Source of the DNA: Candidatus Rubrivivax defluviihabitans
GTDB lineage: Bacteria > Pseudomonadota > Gammaproteobacteria > Burkholderiales > Burkholderiaceae_C
Length of the DNA: 64,000 bases
Assembly (NCBI GenBank): GCA_016709385.1
Contig: JADJMW010000009.1
Coordinates: forward strand, 200,635-264,634
Direction: 5' to 3'
Shown: piece by piece, positions 21,512-30,230 of the stretch
Layout of the letters: the number at the start of each line of letters is the position of its first letter
How positions within the stretch are numbered: position 1 is the stretch's first letter
Notes under the pieces: model-generated
What the model was told of the DNA's origin: nothing
Seen by the model: the letters and a program-made list of their open reading frames with translations, nothing else
Database searches by the model: none
Program-made: the position numbers and the translations under genes

Positions 21512-23161
21512 TCAGAAGCGATGGCTGAGCATCTCGCGCAGCACGCGCCGGCGGATGCTCTTGTCGGTGAGCCCGGGCGCTTGCCACCACCAGCCATCGG
21601 CTTGCATGGCCCGTGCCGCGGCGACGAAGCGCCGGCACACGGCGTCGAAGTCGGCCTGCGTGTAGTTCAGGCTGAACACCAGCCGCCCGGTGCCCACCCA
21701 CGACAAGGCCAGCCCTTGTTCGCGCAGGTAGAACTGCAGCATCCAGTGGTAGCGGGCGGGCTGCGTGTAGAACACCGTCCACACCGTGGACAGATGCGCC
21801 ACCCGTACCGGCACGCTGGCCTGTTCCAAGGCCCGATTGAGCTGGGCGGCACGCGCGTCCCAGGTGGTGTCCAGGCCGGCATAAAGGGCCTGCACGGGAG
21901 CGCTGTGCAGCCGCTCCAGGAAGACCTGCATCGCGCCCATCACATAGGGGTGCGAATTGAAGGTGCCGCGCGCGAAGCACAGGTCGGCCGGCCGGTCCTC
22001 GCGAAAGCGCTTCATCAATTCGCGCTTGCCGCAGACCACGCCCACGGGCAGGCCGCCGCCCAGCGTCTTGCCGTAGGTCACCATGTCGGCGCGCACGCCG
22101 AAATAGTCCTGCGCGCCGCCCGGGGCCAGCCGGAAGCCCAGGAAGACCTCGTCGAAGATGAGCACGATGCCGCGCTCGCTGCAGACCCGGCGCAGCTTGT
22201 GCAGCCACTCGGTATAGGCCGCGCGGTCGAAGTGTGCGCGGCGGCTGCTGTCGACGAGCGTGCTGTCGCCCGGGGCATTGCGGTTGGGGTGCAGGGCCTG
22301 CAGCGGGTTGACGAGCACGCAGGCGATGTCGCGGCGCTTGCGCAACACGCGCAAGCTGTCGTCGTCCATCTCCTTGAGCGTATAGGTTCGGCCCGGCGGC
22401 AACGGGTTGCCGGGGCCTGGCTGCACGTCTTCCCACCAGCCGTGGTAGGCGCCGCTGAAGCGCACCAGATACTTGCGCCGGGTGTGATAGCGCGCCAGGC
22501 GCACCGCCTGCATCACGGCCTCGGTGCCCGACATGTGGAACGACACCTCGTCCAAGCCGGAGATGCGGCACAGCTGCTCCGCATTCCAGGCCACGGCCGG
22601 GTGGTAGCTGCCCAGCACGGGGCCGAGTGCGGCCGCGCGCGCACTGCCCTCGGCGATGCACGACTTGTAGAAGTCGTGGCCGAAGACATTCACGCCGTAG
22701 CTGCCGGTGAGGTCGAAAAAGCGACGGCCGTCCAGGTCGACGAGCCTGACGCCTTCGCTGCCCTGCACGAAGGCGCCCACGGCGATGTGCTGGCGCAGGA
22801 AGGCGCTGTACTGGAACGGCACGCGGTAGGCGCCGGTGAACTGCAGGTCGGAGATGTGCTCGCGCGCCTGCTGGGTGAGTGCCACCGAAGCCGGGTGGCG
22901 CGACGCCAGCTGCCCGGCCAGCCGGAAGAAGCCCTCGCGCCGCCGCGCCACCACGTCGGCCGGCGCACCGTCGGAGTCGAAGAAGCGTTCTTCGTCGTAG
23001 GCATAACCCGGCACCAGCGCCGCCACGCGCTTGGCCAAACGCGAATGGCCGGCCAGCGAGGGGTGCTTGGCCAGCGAAAGCTCGAGCCGCCGGCGCGCCA
23101 GCGGCCAGGTCGCCGCAGCGGCAGCCAGTGCGGCGGCGGTATAGGCAAGGGTTTCGTTCAT
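21512..23161 (-). CDS. membrane-anchored class III aminotransferase (GSA-aminomutase-like)
   Basis: 549 residues. An N-terminal hydrophobic helix (about residues 6-20, AYTAAALAAAAATWPLA) followed by Arg-rich sequence suggests membrane anchoring, unusual for this enzyme class. About 100 further residues precede a fold-type I PLP domain: FDLTGSYGVNVFGHD, FHMSGTEAVMQAVRLARYHT, the cofactor Asp337 in FDEVFLGFR, and the PLP Lys365 in VTYGKTLGGGLPVG. The closest named relative is glutamate-1-semialdehyde 2,1-aminomutase, but the extension, context and loss of neighbouring heme genes argue against a heme role. It is divergent from psd with 53 bases between starts. Substrate unknown; a lipid keto or amino substrate is a guess. 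Confidence 0.72.
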   Translation of the reverse strand: MNETLAYTAAALAAAAATWPLARRRLELSLAKHPSLAGHSRLAKRVAALVPGYAYDEERFFDSDGAPADVVARRREGFFRLAGQLASRHPASVALTQQAREHISDLQFTGAYRVPFQYSAFLRQHIAVGAFVQGSEGVRLVDLDGRRFFDLTGSYGVNVFGHDFYKSCIAEGSARAAALGPVLGSYHPAVAWNAEQLCRISGLDEVSFHMSGTEAVMQAVRLARYHTRRKYLVRFSGAYHGWWEDVQPGPGNPLPPGRTYTLKEMDDDSLRVLRKRRDIACVLVNPLQALHPNRNAPGDSTLVDSSRRAHFDRAAYTEWLHKLRRVCSERGIVLIFDEVFLGFRLAPGGAQDYFGVRADMVTYGKTLGGGLPVGVVCGKRELMKRFREDRPADLCFARGTFNSHPYVMGAMQVFLERLHSAPVQALYAGLDTTWDARAAQLNRALEQASVPVRVAHLSTVWTVFYTQPARYHWMLQFYLREQGLALSWVGTGRLVFSLNYTQADFDAVCRRFVAAARAMQADGWWWQAPGLTDKSIRRRVLREMLSHRF

Positions 23162-23214
23162 GGTCGTCCCGTGAAGGCAAGACCGTACGTATATGGACTT
23201 CCGTTGACAGGCGA

Positions 23215-24136
23215 ATGAAAAACCACCCGGTCCCGACCGCTACCGCTCCCGCGCCGACCTGGCGTGACCGGTTGCTGCTGCAGGAAGACCTGAATTTCCT
23301 GCTCACCAACCGCGTGCCGCGCCATCGCGCTCACGCGCTTCATGGGCTGGTTCAGCAAGCTGCGCAGCCCGTGGCTGTGCCGCGCCTCGGTGGCGGTGTG
23401 GCGGCTGTTCACCGAACTCGACCTGAGCGAAGCGAAACCGCGGCGCTACGCCAGCCTGCACGAAGTGTTCACGCGCGAGCTGCTACCCGGCGCACGCCCG
23501 CTGGACCCCGACCCGCGAACGCTCATCAGCCCCTGCGACGCCATCGTCGGCACCTGCGGCACCGTGCAGGCAGGCAGCGTGCTGCAGGCCAAGGGCTCGC
23601 CCTACGCCCTGGCCGAACTGTTCGGCCGCTCCGACCGCGCCGCGCCCTTCGAGGGCGGCAGCTATGTCACGCTGCGGCTCACCTCGGCGATGTACCACCG
23701 ATTCCACGCACCGCACGACGGTCGCGTCGAGCATGTCACCTATATCAGCGGTGATACCTGGAACGTGAACCCGGTGGCGCTGGCGCGCGTGCAGCGCCTG
23801 TTCTGCCGCAACGAACGCGCCGTGATCCGCCTGCGGCTGGTCGACGGCACGCCGCTGGCGCTGGTGCCGGTGGCGGCCATCCTGGTGGCCAGCATCCGGC
23901 TGCATTTCCTGGACGTGCTGTTGCACCTGCGCTGGCGCGGCCCCAACGAGATGCCGTGTGACGCGCCGGTGCACAAGGGCCAGGAACTGGGCTGGTTCGA
24001 GCACGGCTCGACGATCATCGTTTTCGCGCCGCCCGGCGTGGGGCTGGCCCCGGGCATCACGCCGGGGCACCGCATCCGCATGGGCGAACCGCTGCTGCAC
24101 CTGCCGCAGGGGCCGCAGCGGCTGCCCCGCCATTGA
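23215..24136 (+). CDS. psd: phosphatidylserine decarboxylase (one frameshift)
   Basis: Repairing one extra base gives 306 residues. Psd decarboxylates phosphatidylserine to phosphatidylethanolamine at the inner membrane with a self-made pyruvoyl group. The N-terminus (LLLQEDLNFLLTNRVPR) is in one frame and the rest (ALTRFMGWFSKLRSP onward) in the next; the extra C is near 23320-23323. The self-cleavage Gly-Ser is in WFEHGSTIIVF near the C-terminus, and TSAMYHRFHAP carries a conserved His pair. With the base removed the frame is exact from ATG to TGA, so a sequencing error is most likely. The stop overlaps a possible start of the next gene. Confidence 0.85.
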
Positions 24137-24183
24137 AGCCGGCTTTCACGTCGCCGTCACGGACGCAGCCGAGCATCGGCGCC

Positions 24184-25371
24184 ATGCTGAATGTCGATCT
24201 GGTCTGGTTCAACGCCGGCGGCGGCCACCGCGCCGCAGCGCAGGCACTCGAGCAGGTGATGCACGCCCAGGGTCGACCCTGGCACTTGCGCAAGGTCAAC
24301 CTGACCGAGGTGGTGGACCCCACGGGCCGGTTCAAGCGCCTCACCGGCATCGAGCCCGAGGACGTGTACAACAAGCGGCTGGCCACCGGCTTCACGCTAG
24401 GCCTGGCGCAGGAGCTGAAGCTGCTGCAAGGCTTGATCCGCATCGGCCACGCCAGCCTGGTGCAGCGGCTGGCCCGGCACTGGCACGCCACGCGGCCAGA
24501 CCTGGTGGTGTCGCTGATTCCCAATTTCAACCGCGCCCTGCACGACAGCCTGGCGCAGGCGCGGCCCGGGGTGCCCTTCGTGACGGTGCTCACCGACATG
24601 GCCGACCACCCGCCGCACTTCTGGGCCGAGCCCGGCACGGCGCAGCACCTGGTGTGCGGCACCGAGCACGCCATGGCGCAGGCGCTGGCGGGCGGCTGCG
24701 ACCCGCGCCGCGTGCACCTGGTCAAGGGCATGATCCTGCGCCCGGAATTCCACCATGCCTTGCCGCTGGACCGGGCAGCCGAACGGGCCCGGCTCGGCCT
24801 GGATGCGCACACGCCCACCGGGCTGGTGCTGTTCGGCGGTGCCGGGTCCAGCGTCATGAAGCGCATCGCCGCGCGCCTGCCCGAGACGCCGCTGATCCTG
24901 ATGTGCGGCCGCAACGAGGCGCTGGCCGAGAGCCTGCGCGCGCTGCCGGCGCGCGCGCCGCGCATCGTGGTCGGTTACACACCCGAGGTGGCGCGCTGGA
25001 TGAAGCTGGCCGACTTCTTCATCGGCAAGCCCGGCCCGGGCAGCCTGAGCGAAGCGGTGCAGCAAGGCTTGCCGGTGGTGGTGACGCGAAATGCCGCCAC
25101 CATGCCGCAGGAGCGCTGGAATGCCGAGTGGGTGCGCCAGCACGGCCTGGGCGTGGTGCACCGCAGCTTTCGTACCGTGCGCGGCGCGGTGGCCGAGATC
25201 GTGGCCCGGCTGCCGGAGTACCAGGCGCGGGTGGGCCGCGTGGAGAACCGGGCCGCCTTCGAAGTGCCTGCGATCATCGAGCACCTGTTGGTGGCGAGCC
25301 GCCAGATGCCGGCTTCCCGGGTGCAGGGCGCACCGCCAGTGCGCGAGCTGGTACCGGCTTCACCGGCCTGA
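24184..25371 (+). CDS. MGDG-synthase-like glycosyltransferase (GT28)
   Basis: 395 residues from ATG 24184; an in-frame TTG at 24133 overlapping the psd stop would add 17. It has the two-domain GT-B fold of monogalactosyldiacylglycerol synthase, processive diglucosyl-diacylglycerol synthase and MurG: N-terminal VWFNAGGGHRAAAQALEQ, a linker AGGCDPRRVHLVKGMILRPE, and a C-terminal nucleotide-sugar site with VLFGGAGSS and FFIGKPGPGSLSEAVQQG. MurG itself is excluded because murG belongs in the division cluster and the acceptor domain differs. The likely acceptor is a glycerolipid at the inner membrane. It runs in the same direction as psd and the next phosphoesterase gene, suggesting one operon. 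Confidence 0.8.
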   Translation: MLNVDLVWFNAGGGHRAAAQALEQVMHAQGRPWHLRKVNLTEVVDPTGRFKRLTGIEPEDVYNKRLATGFTLGLAQELKLLQGLIRIGHASLVQRLARHWHATRPDLVVSLIPNFNRALHDSLAQARPGVPFVTVLTDMADHPPHFWAEPGTAQHLVCGTEHAMAQALAGGCDPRRVHLVKGMILRPEFHHALPLDRAAERARLGLDAHTPTGLVLFGGAGSSVMKRIAARLPETPLILMCGRNEALAESLRALPARAPRIVVGYTPEVARWMKLADFFIGKPGPGSLSEAVQQGLPVVVTRNAATMPQERWNAEWVRQHGLGVVHRSFRTVRGAVAEIVARLPEYQARVGRVENRAAFEVPAIIEHLLVASRQMPASRVQGAPPVRELVPASPA

Positions 25372-25421
25372 CGCAGATCCGTCACAGCACCGTCGCGCGG
25401 CCGGTCGATCATCACCTGGAC

Positions 25422-26333
25422 ATGCGACGCGACCCACTGCCTCTGCCCGACGACGAGCCAGCGGGTTCGTCGACGCCGGCCAGCCTGCACCTGCGCACGG
25501 TCTGGATCTCCGATCTTCACCTGGGCACCCCCGGCTGCCAGGCGGTGGCGCTGCTGGACTTCCTGCGCACGGTGGAGTGCGAGACGCTGTACCTGGTGGG
25601 CGATATCGTCGATGGCTGGCAACTCAGGCGCCAGTGGTACTGGCCGCAGTCGCACAACGACGTGGTGCAGAAGCTGCTGCGCAAGGCGCGCAAAGGCACC
25701 CGCATCATCCTGGTGCCGGGCAACCACGACGAATTCGCGCGCAAATACCTGGGTCACAACTTCGGCGGCGTCGACGTGGTGGGCGAGCATGTGCACGAGC
25801 TGGCCGACGGCCGCAGCCTGTGGGTGACGCACGGCGACCATTTCGACGGCGTCATCCAGTGCGCCAAGTGGCTGGCCTACGCCGGCGACTCGGCCTACGA
25901 GTTCACGCTGCGCATGAATCGGCACCTGAATTCAATGCGCGCGCGGCTCGGGCTGCCGTACTGGAGCCTGTCGCGTTACCTCAAGCTGAAGGTCAAGCGG
26001 GCGGTGAGCTATCTGGGCGACTTCGAGGCCGCGGTGGCGCGCGAAGCCCGCTCACGCGGCGTGCACGGGGTGGTGTGCGGACATATCCACCACGCTGAGA
26101 TGCGTGACATCGACGGCGTGTTGTATTGCAACGACGGCGACTGGGTGGAAAGCCTTACGGCCCTGGTCGAGCACGCCGACGGGCGGCTGGAAATCGTGGA
26201 CTGGGCCGAGCGCATGGCGGCGGCCGCGACGGGTCGTGACAGCGCGCTGCACCCGGCGCTGGCGGCGCTGCGGTCAATGCCAACCCAGTGCGACCCCGCT
26301 GCCGCTGGCGATGCCTCCATGACGATTCGGTGA
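25422..26333 (+). CDS. UDP-2,3-diacylglucosamine diphosphatase-like metallophosphoesterase
   Basis: 303 residues. All five calcineurin-type metallophosphoesterase motifs are present: ISDLHLGTPG, LVGDIVDGW, VPGNHDEFARK, VTHGDHFDG and CGHIHHAEM. The residue pattern after GNHD and the AYEFTLRMNRHLNSMRA helical insert resemble LpxH and its longer relatives, which cut UDP-2,3-diacylglucosamine in lipid A synthesis. Because lpxH proper is usually shorter (about 240 residues) and elsewhere, this may be a paralogue acting on another lipid pyrophosphate. It is the last gene before the Pho box of pstS, 50 bases after the glycosyltransferase stop. Confidence 0.8.
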   Translation: MRRDPLPLPDDEPAGSSTPASLHLRTVWISDLHLGTPGCQAVALLDFLRTVECETLYLVGDIVDGWQLRRQWYWPQSHNDVVQKLLRKARKGTRIILVPGNHDEFARKYLGHNFGGVDVVGEHVHELADGRSLWVTHGDHFDGVIQCAKWLAYAGDSAYEFTLRMNRHLNSMRARLGLPYWSLSRYLKLKVKRAVSYLGDFEAAVAREARSRGVHGVVCGHIHHAEMRDIDGVLYCNDGDWVESLTALVEHADGRLEIVDWAERMAAAATGRDSALHPALAALRSMPTQCDPAAAGDASMTIR

Positions 26334-26366
26334 CAAAGAAGTACCTCTTCCGCCACATGATCATCA

Positions 26367-26400
26367 CCGTCATCGAAGTTTCACAAATGCCTTCTACAGT
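26367..26400 (+). promoter_or_regulatory. Pho box and -10 of pstS
   Basis: Two 7-base direct repeats CCGTCAT (26367-26373) and GTTTCAC (26378-26384) separated by four bases match the PhoB box (CTGTCAT-N4-CTGTCAT) at six and about five positions. TACAGT at 26395-26400 begins ten bases after the box, the spacing seen in activated pho promoters where the box replaces the -35. The pstS ATG follows at 26438 with AGGAAA (26423-26428). Confidence 0.7.
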
Positions 26401-26437
26401 CTGTTTCATTCCGTAAACCAACAGGAAAGCTTCACCC

Positions 26438-27478
26438 ATGAACTTCGCATCCTTCCGAATGGTCGCCGTCGGCGCGACTCTCGCCGTCGCTGCCGGAACC
26501 GTGCTGGCGCAGGATATGACCGGCGCCGGTGCTTCGTTCCCGGCACCTATCTATGCCAAGTGGGCCGACGCCTACAACAAGGCGACCGGTGCGCGCGTCA
26601 ACTACCAGTCCATCGGGTCGGGTGGCGGCATCAAGCAGATCAAGTCCAAGACCGTCGATTTCGGGGCCAGCGACATGCCCCTGACCGACGCCGACCTGGC
26701 CGCGGACGGCATGATCCAGTTCCCCACCGTCATCGGCGGCGTCGTTCCCGTGGTCAATATCGCCGGCATCCAGCCGGGCCAGATCAAGATCGACGGTCAG
26801 GTGCTGGGCGACATCTACCTCGGCAAGATCACCAAGTGGAACGACGCGGCGCTGACGGCGCTGAACCCGGGCGTGCCGCTGCCCGACGCGGCGATCTCCG
26901 TGGTGCGCCGCGCCGACGGTTCGGGCACGACCTTCCTGTTCACGAACTACCTGTCCAAGGTCAATGCCGAGTGGAAGGCCAAGGTCGGCGAGGGCACGGC
27001 GGTGAACTGGCCAGTCGGCGCCGGCGGCAAGGGCAACGAAGGGGTCTCCGCCTTCGTGCAGCGCCTGCCCAATTCGATCGGCTACGTCGAGTACGCCTAC
27101 GCCAAGCAGAACAAGATGTCGTACATGTCGCTGCGCAACCAGGCGGGCACCTATGTCGTTCCCACCGACACCGCGTTCAAGGCCGCTGCGGCCGGTGCCG
27201 ATTGGACGAAGTCCTTCTACCAGGTGCTGACCGAGCAGCCGGGCAAGGACAGCTGGCCCATCACCGGCGCCACCTTCATCCTGATGCACAAGGTTCAGGA
27301 CAAGCCGGCGAATGCCGCCAACACGCTGAAGTTCTTCGACTGGGCCTTCGTCAACGGCGACAAGATGGCCGACGACCTCGACTACGTGCCGCTGCCGGCA
27401 TCGGTGAAGGACCTGATCCGCAGCCAGTGGGCGGGCAATCTGAAAGACGCCTCGGGCAAGGCGATCGCCTACAAGTGA
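26438..27478 (+). CDS. pstS: phosphate ABC transporter substrate-binding protein PstS
   Basis: 346 residues with a Sec signal peptide, probable cleavage after VLAQ (about residue 24-25). PstS binds orthophosphate in the periplasm and passes it to PstCA. Phosphate-contact motifs are visible: GAGASFPAPIY, SIGSGGGIKQIK, DFGASDMPL, RADGSGTTFLFTNYL and GAGGKGNEGVSAFVQ. It is the first gene of pstSCAB-phoUBR, just downstream of the Pho box, so it should be strongly induced by phosphate starvation. Confidence 0.97.
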   Translation: MNFASFRMVAVGATLAVAAGTVLAQDMTGAGASFPAPIYAKWADAYNKATGARVNYQSIGSGGGIKQIKSKTVDFGASDMPLTDADLAADGMIQFPTVIGGVVPVVNIAGIQPGQIKIDGQVLGDIYLGKITKWNDAALTALNPGVPLPDAAISVVRRADGSGTTFLFTNYLSKVNAEWKAKVGEGTAVNWPVGAGGKGNEGVSAFVQRLPNSIGYVEYAYAKQNKMSYMSLRNQAGTYVVPTDTAFKAAAAGADWTKSFYQVLTEQPGKDSWPITGATFILMHKVQDKPANAANTLKFFDWAFVNGDKMADDLDYVPLPASVKDLIRSQWAGNLKDASGKAIAYK

Positions 27479-27564
27479 TCGTCTTGTTTCGCTGACATTC
27501 CGTAAGCGCGGAGGCTGCCTTGGCCGCTATATTGCCTGCCACCACCCCAGACGACAGAGGCAAT

Positions 27565-28542
27565 ATGGAGCGAGCCCATCCGCGCGGCGAGCCGCCGGCC
27601 CGCAGGCACAACGCCCCCTGGGCCGACAGCTTGTTCGCGGCACTCACCCAGGGTGCGGCCTGGCTGACGCTGGCCCTGCTGGCCGGCATCATCGTCTCGC
27701 TCTTCGTCGGCGCGGCGCCGGCGATCCGGGAATTCGGAGTCGGATTCCTGTGGTCGAAGGACTGGGACCCGGTGCAGGAGAAGTTCGGCGGCCTGGTGAT
27801 GATCTACGGCACGCTGATGACGTCGATCATCGCGCTGCTGATCGCGGTGCCTGTCAGCTTCGGCATTGCGCTGTTCCTCACCGAACTGTCGCCGCGCTGG
27901 CTCAAACGGCCGCTGGGCGTGGCCATCGAACTGCTCGCCGCGGTGCCGTCCATCGTCTATGGCATGTGGGGCCTGCTCGTCTTCAGCCCCATCCTGGCCA
28001 CCTACGTACAGGCGCCGCTGCAGTCCGCCTTCCAGGGCGTGCCGCTGCTGGGCCCGCTGTTTTCCGGGCCGCCGGTGGGCATCGGCCTACTGTCGGCCGG
28101 CATCATCCTGGCGATCATGGTGATCCCGTTCATCGCCGCGACCATGCGCGACGTCTTCGACGTCACGCCGCCGATGCTCAAGGAGTCGTCCTACGCGCTC
28201 GGGTCCACCACCTGGGAGGTGGTGTGGAAGATCGTGCTGCCGTACACCAAGACCGGCGTCGTCGGCGGCATCATGCTTGGCCTGGGCCGCGCGCTGGGCG
28301 AGACCATGGCCGTGACCTTCGTCATCGGCAATTTCAACCAGCTCGACACGCTGTCGCTGTTCGAGGCGGCCAACAGCATCACCTCGGCGCTGGCCAACGA
28401 GTTTGCCGAGGCTGGCGAAGGGCTGCACCAGGCATCGTTGATCTACCTGGGGCTGATCCTGTTCCTCATCACCTTCGTGGTGCTGAGCCTGTCGCGGCTG
28501 ATGCTGGCGCGCATGAAGCGCGGCGAAGGGAGCCGGTCATGA
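27565..28542 (+). CDS. pstC: phosphate ABC transporter permease PstC
   Basis: 325 residues from ATG 27565, preceded by AGAGG; an in-frame TTG at 27520 would add 15 residues. Six transmembrane segments form a BPD-type permease with the EAA loop region at ALGSTTWEVVWKIVLPYTKTG, which docks with PstB. The FLWSKDWDPVQEKFG loop after the first helix is typical of PstC. The 86-base gap after pstS shows no terminator. The stop overlaps the pstA start by four bases (ATGA). Confidence 0.95.
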   Translation: MERAHPRGEPPARRHNAPWADSLFAALTQGAAWLTLALLAGIIVSLFVGAAPAIREFGVGFLWSKDWDPVQEKFGGLVMIYGTLMTSIIALLIAVPVSFGIALFLTELSPRWLKRPLGVAIELLAAVPSIVYGMWGLLVFSPILATYVQAPLQSAFQGVPLLGPLFSGPPVGIGLLSAGIILAIMVIPFIAATMRDVFDVTPPMLKESSYALGSTTWEVVWKIVLPYTKTGVVGGIMLGLGRALGETMAVTFVIGNFNQLDTLSLFEAANSITSALANEFAEAGEGLHQASLIYLGLILFLITFVVLSLSRLMLARMKRGEGSRS

Positions 28543-29408
28543 ACGCCGTCGCGTCGATGGACGCCCGTCGCATGGCCATCTACCGGCGGCGCAAGGTGGT
28601 GAATGCCGTCGCCCTGATGCTGGCGCTGGCCGCCATGGCCTTCGGGGTCTTCTGGCTGCTGTGGATCCTGTTCGAGACCGTTCGTCTGGGATTTGGCGGC
28701 CTGGCGCTTCAGGTGTTCACGGAATCGACGCCTCCGCCGCAGGCCGAGGTCGGCGGGCTGGCCAACGCGATCGTCGGCTCGATGATCATGGTTTCGCTGG
28801 CCACGCTGCTGGGCACGCCGATCGGCGTGCTGGCCGGCATCTACCTGGGTGAATATGGCCAACAGACGTGGCTCGGCCATGTCACGCAGTTCATCAACGA
28901 CATCCTGCTGTCTGCGCCCTCGATCGTCATCGGCCTGTTCATCTACGCCGCCGTGGTGGCACCGACCAAGACCTTCTCGGGCTATGCCGGCGTGCTCGCG
29001 CTGGCGCTGATCGTCATTCCGGTCGTCGTGCGTACCACGGCCACCATGCTGGGACTGATCCCGAATTCGCTGCGCGAAGCGGCCTATGCGCTGGGCACGC
29101 CGAAGTGGAAGGTCATCTCGTCGGTGACGCTGAAGGCCGCGCGTGCCGGCGTCGTGACCGGTGTCCTGTTGGCGCTGGCGCGCATCGCCGGCGAGACCGC
29201 GCCGCTGCTGTTCACCGCGCTGTCGAACCAGTTTTTCACACTGGGCTTGGGCGAGCCGATGGCCAGCCTGCCCGTGACGATCTTCAAGTTCGCCATGAGC
29301 CCCTACGAGAACTGGCAGAAGCTGGCTTGGGCAGGCGTCTTCCTCATCACGCTGGGCGTGCTGGCACTGAACATTTTGGCTCGCGTGCTGTTCCGCAACA
29401 AGCACTGA
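28539..29408 (+). CDS. pstA: phosphate ABC transporter permease PstA
   Basis: 289 residues with six transmembrane helices. It is the partner permease of PstC. Features are the NDILLSAPSIVIGLF stretch and the EAA loop in AYALGTPKWKVISSVTLKAA, followed by ARIAGETAPLLFTAL, all standard for PstA. Its ATG overlaps the pstC stop, and pstB starts 16 bases after its own stop. Confidence 0.95.
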   Translation: MNAVASMDARRMAIYRRRKVVNAVALMLALAAMAFGVFWLLWILFETVRLGFGGLALQVFTESTPPPQAEVGGLANAIVGSMIMVSLATLLGTPIGVLAGIYLGEYGQQTWLGHVTQFINDILLSAPSIVIGLFIYAAVVAPTKTFSGYAGVLALALIVIPVVVRTTATMLGLIPNSLREAAYALGTPKWKVISSVTLKAARAGVVTGVLLALARIAGETAPLLFTALSNQFFTLGLGEPMASLPVTIFKFAMSPYENWQKLAWAGVFLITLGVLALNILARVLFRNKH

Positions 29409-29424
29409 ACCCGAGAAACCGACG

Positions 29425-30210
29425 ATGGACCAAGCTGTCAACCTGCCGGCCACCGAGAGGGTCAAGATCTCGGTGCGCGACCTCAACTTCTATTACGGGG
29501 GCTTCCACGCGCTCAAGCGCATCAACATCGACATCCCCGAGCGCAAGGTCACGGCCTTCATCGGCCCGTCGGGCTGCGGCAAGAGCACGCTGCTGCGCAC
29601 CTTCAACCGCATGTTCGAGCTCTATCCTGAACAGCGCGCCGAAGGCACGATTTCACTCGACGGCGAGGACATCCTGACGACCAAGACCGACGTCTCGCTG
29701 ATCCGCGCCAAGATCGGCATGGTGTTCCAGAAGCCGACGCCGTTCCCGATGTCGATCTACGACAACATCGCCTTCGGCGTGCGGCTGTTCGAGTCGCTGC
29801 CGCGCGCGGAGATGGACGAGCGTGTCGAGTGGGCGCTGAAGAAGGCGGCGCTGTGGGGCGAGGTCAAGGACAAGCTCGGGCAAAGTGGCGCCGGGCTGTC
29901 GGGCGGCCAGCAGCAGCGGCTGTGCATCGCGCGCGGCATCGCCATCAAGCCCGAGGTGCTGCTGCTCGACGAGCCTTGCTCGGCGCTGGACCCCATCTCG
30001 ACCGGCAAGATCGAGGAACTGATCACCGAGCTGAAGGCCGACTACACGGTGATGATCGTCACCCACAATATGCAGCAGGCGGCGCGCTGCTCGGACTACA
30101 CGGCCTACATGTACCTCGGCGACCTGGTCGAATTCGGCGGCACCTCGGACATCTTCATGAAGCCGAAGAAGAGGGAAACCGAAGACTACATCACCGGGCG
30201 ATTCGGCTGA
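29425..30210 (+). CDS. pstB: phosphate ABC transporter ATPase PstB
   Basis: 261 residues. PstB powers uptake and is part of the signalling complex that restrains PhoR. Walker A is GPSGCGKST (about residues 48-56), the signature motif is LSGGQQQRLCIARG, Walker B is VLLLDEPCSALDP, and the switch His follows in MIVTHNMQQAAR. The loop MVFQKPTPFPMSIYDNIAFG is typical of PstB. Length and motifs are complete. Confidence 0.97.
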   Translation: MDQAVNLPATERVKISVRDLNFYYGGFHALKRINIDIPERKVTAFIGPSGCGKSTLLRTFNRMFELYPEQRAEGTISLDGEDILTTKTDVSLIRAKIGMVFQKPTPFPMSIYDNIAFGVRLFESLPRAEMDERVEWALKKAALWGEVKDKLGQSGAGLSGGQQQRLCIARGIAIKPEVLLLDEPCSALDPISTGKIEELITELKADYTVMIVTHNMQQAARCSDYTAYMYLGDLVEFGGTSDIFMKPKKRETEDYITGRFG

Positions 30211-30230
30211 GCGCCGACAAGGGAGTCAGC

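Noticed and set aside
23162..23214. Pho-box-like half-site (minus-strand CTGTCAA) and a TTGACA between the aminotransferase and psd genes
   Set aside because: The second half-site matches at only three of seven positions and no -10 sits at the right distance; the TTGACA at 23204-23209 is six bases from the psd ATG and cannot serve it.
24184..25371. MurG
   Set aside because: The fold is shared, but the N-terminal acceptor domain (GGGHRAAAQ) and the neighbours match MGDG-synthase-type lipid glycosyltransferases, and no division genes are adjacent.
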